Shown: piece by piece, positions 35,279 to 43,201 of the stretch | How the letters are laid out: every line of letters begins with the position of its first letter | Numbering within the stretch: position 1 is the first letter of the stretch | Assembly (NCBI RefSeq): GCF_900312815.1 | Contig: NZ_OMPE01000007.1 | Coordinates: forward strand, 186,001-250,000 | DNA: 64,000 nt | Origin: Aquimarina sp. AU474 | GTDB lineage: Bacteria > Bacteroidota > Bacteroidia > Flavobacteriales > Flavobacteriaceae | Direction of reading: 5' to 3' | Notes under the pieces: model-generated | Seen by the model: the letters and a program-made list of their open reading frames with translations, nothing else | What the model was told of the DNA's origin: nothing | Database searches by the model: none | Position numbers and translations under genes: made by a program

Positions 35279-35440
35279 CTAAATATCTGTAATTAATTCA
35301 AATATATGCCTAGGGAAACTCCCTCTCATTGGCGCATTTAATTTATTCTGCCATTCACAAATTACATAGCTTTCATCGACACCAATAACATTCATGTGGG
35401 CATTTCCATCTTTGAGTTTTACTAGATCACCGCTTTTCAT
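35279..35440 (-). CDS. DUF2158 (YodC-like) small protein
   Basis: A 53-residue protein, MKSGDLVKLKDGNAHMNVIG followed by YVICEWQN. It has the YodC/DUF2158 pattern: a small barrel with G-D-x-V-x-L near the start, M-x-V near 16 and a C-x-W-x motif near 28-31. Members are often found on plasmids and islands, and function is unknown. It ends one base before the start of the membrane protein gene and follows AbiH by 68 bases on the same strand. Confidence 0.75.
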   Translation of the reverse strand: MKSGDLVKLKDGNAHMNVIGVDESYVICEWQNKLNAPMRGSFPRHIFELITDI

Positions 35441-35508
35441 TTAACTATATTTTTATTGTCGATAGTATTAATGATAAGTTCCTTCGTTTTTTTGACATAA
35501 TTCGGAAA

Positions 35509-36603
35509 TCAAGGGAATACAACTGTATCATCAAAATTTACAACCAAATTTCTAAGTCTTTTATCATTAGAAATAATTCGACTAGCAGATTTATAGATAC
35601 TTATAAATGATCTATATTGATCTTCTAAATTATCTTGTAAATCCCCTCTTTTCGGAATATGAATACGTTTGCATTTTTCAGAATTTAATATTTCTTCTAA
35701 CAAAGTCTTGTCTGTCATCCCTAATGAGTGTCCCAGTACCAATACATCATATTCGAGATAATAATCAATTGCGTGACTCTGTATATTCAAATAATTATTA
35801 GTTTTTGCATAATCATATGTTTTAAAACCATCAAGCAATTCGTCAATTTCTAAATCTCGTAACATTTTATATTCTTCGGATTGATCATCTCCATATCCGA
35901 AAATAATCTCATTATTCAACGTTCCATGAATGTGATTAACCTTAAATTCTAATTTTTGATCCTTATATAATTCATAATTATTTAAAGTAGGAGTATAATT
36001 AAAGTTTACTACATAAGCATTATTCAACCCCGCCTTATTACTTACATTGGTGTCCAAAAAAGCTCTAATATCCTGTTTAGGTTTTATTTTAAGTGTATTC
36101 AAATAATTACCTAATTCTTGTTTTATATGGTTTAATTCTGAGTTAAGTATTAAAGCATCTTCACTAATCCTTGCCTCTTCATTTATAGAATATTTCTTCG
36201 GTATTTTTAATAATTCTCTAAAGTAAACTTTCTCAACATTGAACCAATTATCATTAATGGAACCATATAAAGTTCCCAAAAGCTTATTAGTTAAAAAGCC
36301 ATTTAGGGAAATTTTATGATTATGAATTGATTTATTAAAGTGATCCCAATTATCATTATTTACATAAGTTTTCAAAAAAGCTACAGAGTTATCAGGCCTC
36401 ATTGAATTATCAAATAAAGAACTCAAATGTTGAGAATTAAACATTTCCAAATCACTACGACGATATCTAAGGGCGTTAACCAATTCTGGAGAGACAATTG
36501 AATCGATATAATAATCAGCAAAATGCGTGTAACTTGTTTTTAGACCATGTGCTAAATCAAACCCATTACCAATCAATACTATTAAGTTTTTAGTTTTGTA
36601 CAT
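35509..36603 (-). CDS. AbiH-family abortive infection protein
   Basis: A 364-residue protein starting LIVLIGNGFDLAHGLKTSYT at about 8-27, the hallmark of the bacteriophage abortive infection AbiH family. Further matches are VVNFNYTPTLNNYE and NHIHGTLNNEIIFGYGDD in the middle and DVLVLGHSLGMTDKTLLEEI near 275. AbiH was first described on lactococcal plasmids as stopping phage development; the mechanism is not settled, and the fold recalls SIR2-type nucleotide-binding enzymes. Here it sits in an accessory region next to DUF2158 and membrane proteins, which fits a defence role. Length is normal. Confidence 0.85.
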   Translation of the reverse strand: MYKTKNLIVLIGNGFDLAHGLKTSYTHFADYYIDSIVSPELVNALRYRRSDLEMFNSQHLSSLFDNSMRPDNSVAFLKTYVNNDNWDHFNKSIHNHKISLNGFLTNKLLGTLYGSINDNWFNVEKVYFRELLKIPKKYSINEEARISEDALILNSELNHIKQELGNYLNTLKIKPKQDIRAFLDTNVSNKAGLNNAYVVNFNYTPTLNNYELYKDQKLEFKVNHIHGTLNNEIIFGYGDDQSEEYKMLRDLEIDELLDGFKTYDYAKTNNYLNIQSHAIDYYLEYDVLVLGHSLGMTDKTLLEEILNSEKCKRIHIPKRGDLQDNLEDQYRSFISIYKSASRIISNDKRLRNLVVNFDDTVVFP

Positions 36604-36654
36604 ATTATTACGAATACCCCCAAAACTTTTAATTCAGGGTTATTTTGTGGTACT

Positions 36655-36996
36655 TTAATATCCGGTATTACTATCTATAGATCTAGAAAATAAATCTCTG
36701 CTTACGGGGTGAGTTATCAAACTTTCATCATTATACTCTACTTTAAACAATTCGTTTATATGATTTTCATTTAAATCATCTCTTAACCATTCTCGTTCAA
36801 ATTCCTTATCCAGTAAAACTAGTTGTCGATATTGACCATTTCTATTTTTACTATTATGAATTTTTGAGAAAAAAGGGCTAGCTTCTTTCGTAAACATCGT
36901 AAAACTAACTACTCCATCGAGGGTGAGTAAATAAATCCCCGCTATCTTATTTGGATTTATTAATTGGATATTTCCCCTCTGTATCCAGTATTTCAT
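36655..36996 (-). pseudogene. 5'-truncated SOS response-associated peptidase (SRAP/YedK-like) gene
   Basis: A 113-residue frame matching only the C-terminal half of SRAP/HMCES proteins: KIAGIYLL, SFTMFTKEASPFFSKIHN near 30-47, VLLDKEFEREWL and the late PVSRDLFSRS. Full members have about 200-230 residues and begin MCGR, with Cys2 forming the DNA-protein crosslink at abasic sites. That half is missing, and the upstream 60 bases cannot hold it. A dead fragment or a recruited partial domain; the first is more likely. It lies 52 bases before abiH on the same strand. Confidence 0.65.
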
Positions 36997-37060
36997 TGAA
37001 TTCCATATTTACGTACTTGTATTCCCTTGTTTCCACTATCAATATACAAAATATTCAGTA

Positions 37061-37822
37061 CTAAGATTCCCAATCAAACTTCTGTATCCAACGACCTAAC
37101 TTATTCACTTCTTTTAATTTTGATTTTCGCTGTTTGACAGTAAATCCTTTTATAATTAATTGTTTTTCTATCAAGTTTCTAAATTCTTGAATTTCAATAT
37201 TAACATGATTAAATTTCTTGCCATCAAAACAAAAACTACAATAATTGCTATTATTATCGAATTTATTATCATATCGTAAATCCATACCGCAGCTTTGACA
37301 AAACGGATCTCTTACTTTTAATTTTAAATAATCCGAATACAAAACCGCATCTCTAATAGTTTGATTTTTTTGAAGTTTATTTATACCAAAAATTATTAAT
37401 ACCAATCCTACAATTCCAAGAAAGATTGAACCTAAGAGATCATGTACAAGAAAAGTTTTTTCGTTTTTATATTTTACTTCACTTACTTCATATGATTGTA
37501 TCAAAGAATCGAATTTAGCTTCGTGTTCTGTTAACTCATCAGTAGTTTCCTTTAGTAATTTAATTTTAATATTTAGATATAAAGAATCATTAGGAAAACT
37601 ACTGTTCAATTTTTTAATTGAATCTACTTTATTAAATATAAGAGTACGTTCTTTACTCTTCTTTTCGATTTCATAAAGAGTTAATTCTGAACTTTCTAAA
37701 AAATTTCTTTGTAACGAAAAGTAATCGGTAACCTTGTACACCAAATTATAAATTAATATACATCCAAAGACCACGAATATAATCCAAGTGTTATTTGTTG
37801 ATGGTATTCCAGGTAGGCTCAT
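37061..37822 (-). CDS. Membrane protein with coiled coil and C-terminal zinc ribbon
   Basis: A 253-residue protein. Membrane segment 1 lies near 13-32, a charged coiled-coil region spans about 40-120, membrane segment 2 near 127-148, then a cytoplasmic zinc ribbon with C175, C178, C195 and C198 (CQSCGMDL ... YCSFCFDGKKF), followed by a helix and a basic tail. The ribbon resembles the 'putative zinc ribbon' domain PF12674. The two membrane segments bracket an external coiled coil, a sensor-like topology. Function unknown; start of the minus-strand group leading to AbiH. Confidence 0.75.
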   Translation of the reverse strand: MSLPGIPSTNNTWIIFVVFGCILIYNLVYKVTDYFSLQRNFLESSELTLYEIEKKSKERTLIFNKVDSIKKLNSSFPNDSLYLNIKIKLLKETTDELTEHEAKFDSLIQSYEVSEVKYKNEKTFLVHDLLGSIFLGIVGLVLIIFGINKLQKNQTIRDAVLYSDYLKLKVRDPFCQSCGMDLRYDNKFDNNSNYCSFCFDGKKFNHVNIEIQEFRNLIEKQLIIKGFTVKQRKSKLKEVNKLGRWIQKFDWES

Positions 37823-37983
37823 TATTCGGATTTAATTGTAAATATTATCCAATGTAAGAGTTATTCGTTTTTAATCATTATGGTAATCCGTAATGTCACT
37901 AAAGTAATGGCAGTTAATTCAAATTAAGCCAGTAAGAAAACTATTCATAATCATAAAATGTATTACCTTTAGTGGATAAACGT

Positions 37984-38027
37984 AACCCCCTTTCAATAGA
38001 AAAACTTATTTCTTTTGATGAGGGGTT
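37984..38027 (+). promoter_or_regulatory. Possible 5'-UTR stem before the three-gene operon
   Basis: AACCCC (37984-37989) pairs with GGGGTT (38022-38027), supported inside by TCAA/TTGA. It lies 36 bases before the lipoprotein ATG. Structure only; no known riboswitch is recognised. Confidence 0.25.
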
Positions 38028-38062
38028 TGTTATTTTATAAACTAATTAACCTAAAAATTTGC

Positions 38063-38935
38063 ATGAACTTCAATAAAAGCATAATTCTTTTAATTACGAT
38101 TTCTCTTATAATATCTAGTTTTCAAAGTTGTGTTTCCCGAAAGAAGGTTGATGAAATGATAGCATATGAGAAAAATAAAGCTATCGAAACAACAAGAATA
38201 AATGCTGAGAAAGAATATGAAAAAGAAAGACGGTTAACCCAAGAGTTATTTGACCAAGAAATAAACCAAATTTGGGGTAAATATAATAAAGCTGAATCTG
38301 AAAAAAATGAATATTTGATCCGATTAGGTAAAGCTCTTTCGCGAATAGAAGCTTCTAATCAGGCTTCATTTGTTCCAAGTGAAGGATATAAAAATGAACT
38401 CCTTCTAAATGAAATATATGATGAAACACAAGCGCAAACACAAAATTATGACAATGCCCCGGACTATTCTCAATTAAATCCTGCAGAAATGACTTACTTA
38501 TTAAATCAAGCAGGTTTAAATCCCTCGAATGAGGATGCCATAAAATTCACTAATCTTTTTAGTGGAGGTTATGATATGCCGGTTGAATATATAAGTAGAA
38601 CAAATGCAAATGATGAATCTAGAGTAACCTTAAAAAACAGTAATTGTCCTTTTGAAGCTTTAATTAGAGCCAAATTCTCCGACATTAAAGTAAAATATAT
38701 TGATGAAAACGAAACTTGGTATTATCGATTCGGGCAAAAAACCAAAAAATCATTCTTTGGAGATTTTTACTTTTTAGAAATATTCTCTGTTCATCTTCTT
38801 AATAATTCAAAAGCCGATTTTCAAATTAAATATTTTGAGTCTTTTGAAAAAAGGTTAGGTAGAATAAAGAATACGAATATTCAGGGTAATGGACTAAACA
38901 ATTTTATGAATCCTATAAATCAGTGTTATGAATAA
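38063..38935 (+). CDS. Lipoprotein with N-terminal coiled coil, unknown function
   Basis: A 290-residue protein. The ATG at 38063 gives a lipoprotein signal (NKSIILLITISLIISSFQSC, lipid Cys about residue 23); an earlier ATG at 38015 only adds a polar extension. A highly charged helical region (about 30-80, EYEKERRLTQELFDQEINQI) looks like a coiled coil, followed by a Gln/Asn-rich stretch and a mixed alpha/beta C-terminal domain with ETWYYRFGQKTKKSFFGDF. It has no surface-export signal after the Cys that I can recognise. First of three overlapping plus-strand genes. Confidence 0.72.
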   Translation: MNFNKSIILLITISLIISSFQSCVSRKKVDEMIAYEKNKAIETTRINAEKEYEKERRLTQELFDQEINQIWGKYNKAESEKNEYLIRLGKALSRIEASNQASFVPSEGYKNELLLNEIYDETQAQTQNYDNAPDYSQLNPAEMTYLLNQAGLNPSNEDAIKFTNLFSGGYDMPVEYISRTNANDESRVTLKNSNCPFEALIRAKFSDIKVKYIDENETWYYRFGQKTKKSFFGDFYFLEIFSVHLLNNSKADFQIKYFESFEKRLGRIKNTNIQGNGLNNFMNPINQCYE

Positions 38936-39149
38936 GAACAAAATGAGACACATACTTGCTATAACTATAGTGTCATTCTTTTTATTAATGATAGCTTTCA
39001 TTTTTATACTCCCGTATATTGCCGGGTTAAAAGGAACAAGTGGCATAGATGACTTAACATATTCATTTATTGAAAAATTCTCTTCCCTTTTTAGTGGAAT
39101 AATAGGTATAATATTGGGATATTATTTTGGTACTAATCGAAGTAGTTGA
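38928..39149 (+). CDS. Small two-helix membrane protein
   Basis: A 73-residue protein with two hydrophobic helices (about 8-30 and 52-68) joined by a polar loop (GTSGIDDLTYSFIEKF), ending YYFGTNRSS. Its start overlaps the lipoprotein gene by eight bases and its stop lies eight bases before the next ATG, so the three genes are one unit. The size and hairpin topology could suit an anchor or pore subunit. I do not recognise a family. Confidence 0.7.
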   Translation: MNKNKMRHILAITIVSFFLLMIAFIFILPYIAGLKGTSGIDDLTYSFIEKFSSLFSGIIGIILGYYFGTNRSS

Positions 39150-39157
39150 AATGCAAT

Positions 39158-40426
39158 ATGGAAGATTCTGAAAATGAAATTAGTAATAAACTAGCTGACC
39201 TTGAAGTAAGACTTCTTGAACAAGAACATCGTCCATTAATTATTATTAAAAATTTCATTAATCGTAGACAATGGCCAAAAAATGATCCTAGACGTAAAGC
39301 AGTATTCGCCTCAATGATTTGGAGATTATTTTTCTCACCAGCGGTAATAGCTGCAAGCGGCGGATTTATTGCACTGGTATCACTTGGTGTTTTAGTTTGG
39401 CAGACAACAATATTAAGGGAGCAAAATAATAAAATAGTAGAACAAAATTATTTGGTGGAAGCTCAACGTCGGTCATCATTGCAATTTGAACTCTCGGAAA
39501 TTTTTAATCGAATTGATCAAGAATTAGTCAATGATAAATCGATAATTTCTCAAAAACTAAAAAGCAGAATAATAGCTGTGACGATATCCATGAAGCCGTA
39601 CAAAAGCTTTGACGGGGATACTTTGTCCGAATCTTATAGTTATGAAAAGGGTCATCTTTTCGCTTATTTAATTAATAGCGGAATGTCTGCTCAAGATCTG
39701 AATTCGATCTTATCTAGAAGCAACTTTACTTATATGAGGCTAGAAAACGTGGTATTAGGACTACCACGTAAATTCTTAAAACTCTCTGATTTTAAATTTA
39801 AGAATTGCTACTTAAAGAATGTTGGTTTTTATAATATGGAATTTAGCCACGTTCTGATTGAAAACTCAACTTTTGTAGAGGTTAATATGGAAACATCATT
39901 TTCTCTTTATCTAAAAAAAGGATCAAGAATTATCCATAGCTCGATTGCATATGAGAAAGGTGACATGCCTTTAACAATTAGAATACAAAATTCTTCTATT
40001 GAGAACTCAAAAATCCGCTCTCATCATAGAGTAATCATTATGGCAAGAAAGAAAGAGAATCAAATAATACAAAGCCAAATTAGATCTAATGAATTAAGAA
40101 TAGGAGTAACTCAAGATGCAAGCAAGCTAATTCTTAGTGATATTTGGTTTCAAACTCATCATAAAACAGGGAAATTGGTTTTAAATGATAAGAAAAAGGA
40201 AAAATTAATAATACATAATCTTTTTTCCAAAAATGCATTTTTAGATAAAGATTATAAATATTCCCATATGACTAAGCAAAAAATCCATTGTGAAGAAGTG
40301 TACAAAAATAACTCATGGTTAAACTCACTAGGAAATAATACTGAATTACTTGAATATGGTTATAGAGCGGAATTTAATGGGAAAATAACCAAAACACCAA
40401 CAATGTATATATATAATTTAAATTAA
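39158..40426 (+). CDS. Membrane-anchored pentapeptide-like protein
   Basis: A 422-residue protein. Residues 1-60 are charged, followed by a strong membrane segment (FFSPAVIAASGGFIALVSLG near 63-82), then a coiled coil (REQNNKIVEQNYLVEAQRRS) and, from about 195, a beta-helix-like region with pentapeptide rhythm (LSDFKFKNCYLKNVGFYNME and IRIQNSSIENSKIRS). The coiled coil next to the helix plus repeats recalls pentapeptide proteins near signalling or defence genes. The longest frame begins at TTG 39146; ATG 39158 is taken. Convergent with, and overlapping by nine bases, the 40418-40654 gene. Confidence 0.72.
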   Translation: MEDSENEISNKLADLEVRLLEQEHRPLIIIKNFINRRQWPKNDPRRKAVFASMIWRLFFSPAVIAASGGFIALVSLGVLVWQTTILREQNNKIVEQNYLVEAQRRSSLQFELSEIFNRIDQELVNDKSIISQKLKSRIIAVTISMKPYKSFDGDTLSESYSYEKGHLFAYLINSGMSAQDLNSILSRSNFTYMRLENVVLGLPRKFLKLSDFKFKNCYLKNVGFYNMEFSHVLIENSTFVEVNMETSFSLYLKKGSRIIHSSIAYEKGDMPLTIRIQNSSIENSKIRSHHRVIIMARKKENQIIQSQIRSNELRIGVTQDASKLILSDIWFQTHHKTGKLVLNDKKKEKLIIHNLFSKNAFLDKDYKYSHMTKQKIHCEEVYKNNSWLNSLGNNTELLEYGYRAEFNGKITKTPTMYIYNLN

Positions 40427-40654
40427 AGTAATATCTTCCTTAAATAGCTTATGTATATATTCTGAATGTAACTCGGCATTATGTGGGTTTTCTAGACAAT
40501 GAAAAAGTAAATGTATTAGTCCATAATCTCCTAAAGAATCACGATACTCATATCGCTCCTTATTCTTAACCCATAGTATAAAGCTGCATAAATGGCCTAC
40601 TGCACCAATCTTCTTACTATTCCCTAAGCACTCTTGGAAATCTTCTAATGACAT
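40418..40654 (-). CDS. Small protein of unknown function
   Basis: A 78-residue protein (MSLEDFQECLGNSKKIGAVG at the start, HLLFHCLENPHNAELHSEYI later) with two Cys, several His and a helical look. No signal peptide. It overlaps the pentapeptide-like gene tail-to-tail by nine bases. I do not recognise it; it may be real because of its regular composition, but it is short. Confidence 0.5.
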   Translation of the reverse strand: MSLEDFQECLGNSKKIGAVGHLCSFILWVKNKERYEYRDSLGDYGLIHLLFHCLENPHNAELHSEYIHKLFKEDITLI

Positions 40655-40940
40655 ATGAGTGTATTCAATGTGTTTACGCTTACAAAAGTTGTAAAGGAAT
40701 TTTCAAAAGAAAATAGTAAACCACTTAAAAAGGAAAAATTGTTTGGTAAACAACTTATTAGATTTAATAGAATAAGTGAATTAATGTTTATCTAAAGACC
40801 TGATCTTGATGATATTATTATACACTACTACTATTAATTTGTGTTAATGTATACATTACTACTACTAATTAGGTTTTCTATGTTCTATTCTTATTTTTTG
40901 TTTTTAATTTTAATTTATTATTAATCTTAAAAATTCAATC

Positions 40941-41129
40941 ATGTTAAAAAACATTTCAAATTTGGGTAAAACTCTTAGTAAAACTGAACAACAAACTATT
41001 CATGGAGGTGGTAGCTGTAAATATAAATGTAAGAATGGAGATCTATATATCCTCTCTTGTGAAGTAGGTTATGATCCTTGCGCAGTATTAAGCATTACTA
41101 ATTCTCCTAATGCTATTAGCTCTCTTTAA
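40941..41129 (+). CDS. GG-leader peptide, bacteriocin/RiPP-type precursor
   Basis: A 62-residue peptide with a clear bacteriocin-type leader, MLKNISNLGKTLSKTEQQ then TIHGG, and a core GSCKYKCKNGDLYILSC...YDPCAV with four Cys. The leader pattern (K-x-L-x-K-x-E-Q-x-x-I-x-G-G) is the one cut by C39-peptidase ABC exporters in Bacteroidota. It is closer to consensus than the peptide at 33762-33998. It lies inside the right 60-bp repeat and is followed by a terminator-like hairpin. No immunity, maturation or export gene is adjacent. Confidence 0.8.
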   Translation: MLKNISNLGKTLSKTEQQTIHGGGSCKYKCKNGDLYILSCEVGYDPCAVLSITNSPNAISSL

Positions 41130-41167
41130 ATCAAGAGCATTGTTCTTTTAATTACTGTTATTTTGGT

Positions 41168-41209
41168 GGGCCATTTAAGATCTAATTAAACTTTTGGATC
41201 AAATGGCCC
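41168..41209 (+). terminator. Terminator-like hairpin after the GG-leader peptide
   Basis: GGGCCATTT (41168-41176) pairs with AAATGGCCC (41201-41209), with AAGATC/GATC support in the loop; an A/T-rich stretch follows. Confidence 0.6.
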
Positions 41210-41258
41210 GATTATAATTTTATAGTTGGACCCGAAAAAAGTCCTGGTTAACCTCTGC

Positions 41259-41285
41259 CGCCGCTAGTTTGCAACTAGTGTGCCA
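41259..41285 (-). repeat. REP-like hairpin in inverse orientation
   Basis: CTAGTT-TGC-AACTAG (41264-41278). On the minus strand it reads ACACTAGTTGCAAACTAGCGG, the same layout (ACACT, stem-loop, CTAGCGG) as the hairpin in the 60-bp repeat about 80 bases away on the plus strand. The pair looks like a head-to-head REP doublet. Confidence 0.5.
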
Positions 41286-41336
41286 CACAACCCAATGCCT
41301 AGACTATAAAAAAACAACCATAAGTTACAAAACTCA

Positions 41337-41396
41337 TAGCTGTCTTATATATTTACTTACTCATACCGACACTCGTCTCAGACGAGCGCTAGCGGG
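41337..41396 (+). repeat. 60-bp direct repeat, right copy
   Basis: Identical to 33499-33558 at an offset of 7838 bases. It contains CTCGTCT-C-AGACGAG and CGCTAGCG. The rest of the 392-bp gap between 41129 and 41522 holds only the terminator-like hairpin and the inverse REP-like hairpin. Confidence 0.95.
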
Positions 41397-41521
41397 CGAA
41401 TTTTTTGAAGATGCATCATATTCTTCAATACAAGTATTTTCTATATCAAGTCCTTTCGTTTAATAATTTTTTCTGAACATCGAGATTTACAATGAACAAA
41501 CTCTATTAATACAAATAGTAA

Positions 41522-42454
41522 CTATCTATAACCCATCGCATTCAATTTTTTGAATAGTTCTTTTTTATCTGTAATCCCGGATTCTAAAACATAAATTATC
41601 GCTTTGCGAACAAAACTATTTAACTCGGTTAATTGAACATTAGAGTTTTTAGATATTTTATCTCGATTACCATGTACAATATAGCTTCTTGTATTGTATA
41701 TCTTTTTAATTTTAGCATAGTTGACTTGAAACTCGTCTTCATTCTTAGAGATGATTAAAGCCAAATGCCTAGAGACTGTATGAGAAATTTGATATCTATC
41801 AAAATTTAAAAGGCTTTCTAATGCGGTCATAAGACAAGTAAATGTGGTTTCGAAACTATCTGTGAGATACGTTAATTCCAAATTTTCTAATGCGATTTTA
41901 CACAAGTTATTATCCAGATTAACCCTTTTAAGAAATTTTACTAGATCTTTGGTTTCGGTTTCATCAATCCTAAAATCATTATGCAATCCTCTATGAAGAG
42001 GTCCTAATAAAGTTATTCCTGCTAACTCATTTTGTTCGTTAATTGAACAAAATTTAAAAGGAGATAATCCACCTGGTTTAAATAAATGTAATTTGCTTAT
42101 TAAAGGATTAACAATCTCATACGCAAGCTCTCTAATTTTTTCAATTAATTTATTCTTATTAAATGTATCTATGCTTTGACAAACGGTAAACACTCCTTTA
42201 TTTCTATCCAATTCTTCTCGGAATCCTAAATTTTCTAAAACATTAAAAAACTCATGACTAAAAGCGCCTGTTGTGTATTTAATTCCCATTGTTCTAGGTG
42301 TATCAATAGAAAAACCACCTATTAACACTCTAAACATGTTTTCGAACTCTTCGGGGTTATATGATTTAAATTCATAACCCTCATTTTTTAGGTATGGGTT
42401 TAATAATTCTAGACTTGGCGTGCTATTTCTTAATATTGCAATATTTTTATACAT
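41522..42454 (-). CDS. Apea-like HEPN domain protein, possible RNase
   Basis: A 310-residue protein. The N-terminal half is unrecognised. The C-terminal half (about 190-300) resembles the Apea-like HEPN domain: FETTFTCLMTALESLLNF, then a long helix with HTVSRHLALII and the motif RSYIVHG, in which R256 and H261 form the R-x4-6-H signature of HEPN ribonucleases. HEPN proteins cut RNA in abortive infection and toxin systems, often with a partner. None is adjacent on the same strand, so it may act alone. It lies just outside the right 60-bp repeat, in the same accessory stretch as AbiH. Confidence 0.75.
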   Translation of the reverse strand: MYKNIAILRNSTPSLELLNPYLKNEGYEFKSYNPEEFENMFRVLIGGFSIDTPRTMGIKYTTGAFSHEFFNVLENLGFREELDRNKGVFTVCQSIDTFNKNKLIEKIRELAYEIVNPLISKLHLFKPGGLSPFKFCSINEQNELAGITLLGPLHRGLHNDFRIDETETKDLVKFLKRVNLDNNLCKIALENLELTYLTDSFETTFTCLMTALESLLNFDRYQISHTVSRHLALIISKNEDEFQVNYAKIKKIYNTRSYIVHGNRDKISKNSNVQLTELNSFVRKAIIYVLESGITDKKELFKKLNAMGYR

Positions 42455-42557
42455 GAAGAAAACTTATAGTTCTTAGCATAGTCTTTTGGTTATATATCAT
42501 AATAAAAATAGAATTTGGAGTGCGTTTTTTTTGGGCTAAAAGTAGTATCTATTAGAT

Positions 42558-43040
42558 TTAAAACACATCTGTAGTATACCCTACAGTTTCGCTTATCTTG
42601 TTCATAAATTTTCTGTTATCTCGCGTTATACCATGGATAGCGTAAATAGTTTTTCCATTATTGCCAAACAACCTTAAAACCCGGGCTATTCCGTAGTATT
42701 TGGTTTTTGTTATTTCTGACCATGAATACTTAGAAACATTTCCGTTTTTAGTTACCGAAAAACCATTTTGGTGATATGCAACCCGAGCGGTTCTAAATCG
42801 TAACACCTGTATACCAACATAAGAAGAGTATCCTGCAAAAAATATAATCACCGGTATGCCCCCTATAGACAAGAATCCTTCTTCTTTAATTATCATAAGC
42901 ATCCAAATGCATGAGAATACAGTTACACTGCATAGAAATAAAACAACAAAATATGTAATGATTTGATGTATTACGAGATTAGATACCATATATTCTCTTT
43001 CACTGTTTCTGAATGTTTGGCTTTCAAGGTTTTCTTCCAT
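42558..43040 (-). CDS. Two-helix membrane protein with bacterial PH-like C-terminal part
   Basis: A 160-residue protein. Two hydrophobic helices (about 28-50 and 60-80) are followed by a beta-rich domain (YHQNGFSVTKNGNVSKYSWSE) like the bPH or DUF-type domains that follow paired membrane helices in many bacteria. No enzymatic motif. It follows a 161-base gap from the divergent phoX-like gene. Function unknown. Confidence 0.65.
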   Translation of the reverse strand: MEENLESQTFRNSEREYMVSNLVIHQIITYFVVLFLCSVTVFSCIWMLMIIKEEGFLSIGGIPVIIFFAGYSSYVGIQVLRFRTARVAYHQNGFSVTKNGNVSKYSWSEITKTKYYGIARVLRLFGNNGKTIYAIHGITRDNRKFMNKISETVGYTTDVF

Positions 43041-43201
43041 TACAATTATTTAAAATTAAAAGTACCTACTCTTATCTTAACATAAAAATAATAATTAAAG
43101 CTTTTAAGGATACTAAGTTCAATTATATTTGGAATAGGTTTTAAAACATAGGTATATTATACTAAAACCTGCCATTTGTACAGCCAAAAATTAGAAATAC
43201 T

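Noticed and set aside
33499..41396. Prophage or integrative element with att sites
   Set aside because: No integrase, structural, replication or conjugation genes; the repeat is not part of the nearby tRNA-Ser; REP-like structure gives another explanation.
41269..41463. 64-residue plus-strand frame
   Set aside because: Runs through the REP-like hairpins and the 60-bp repeat; not protein-like.
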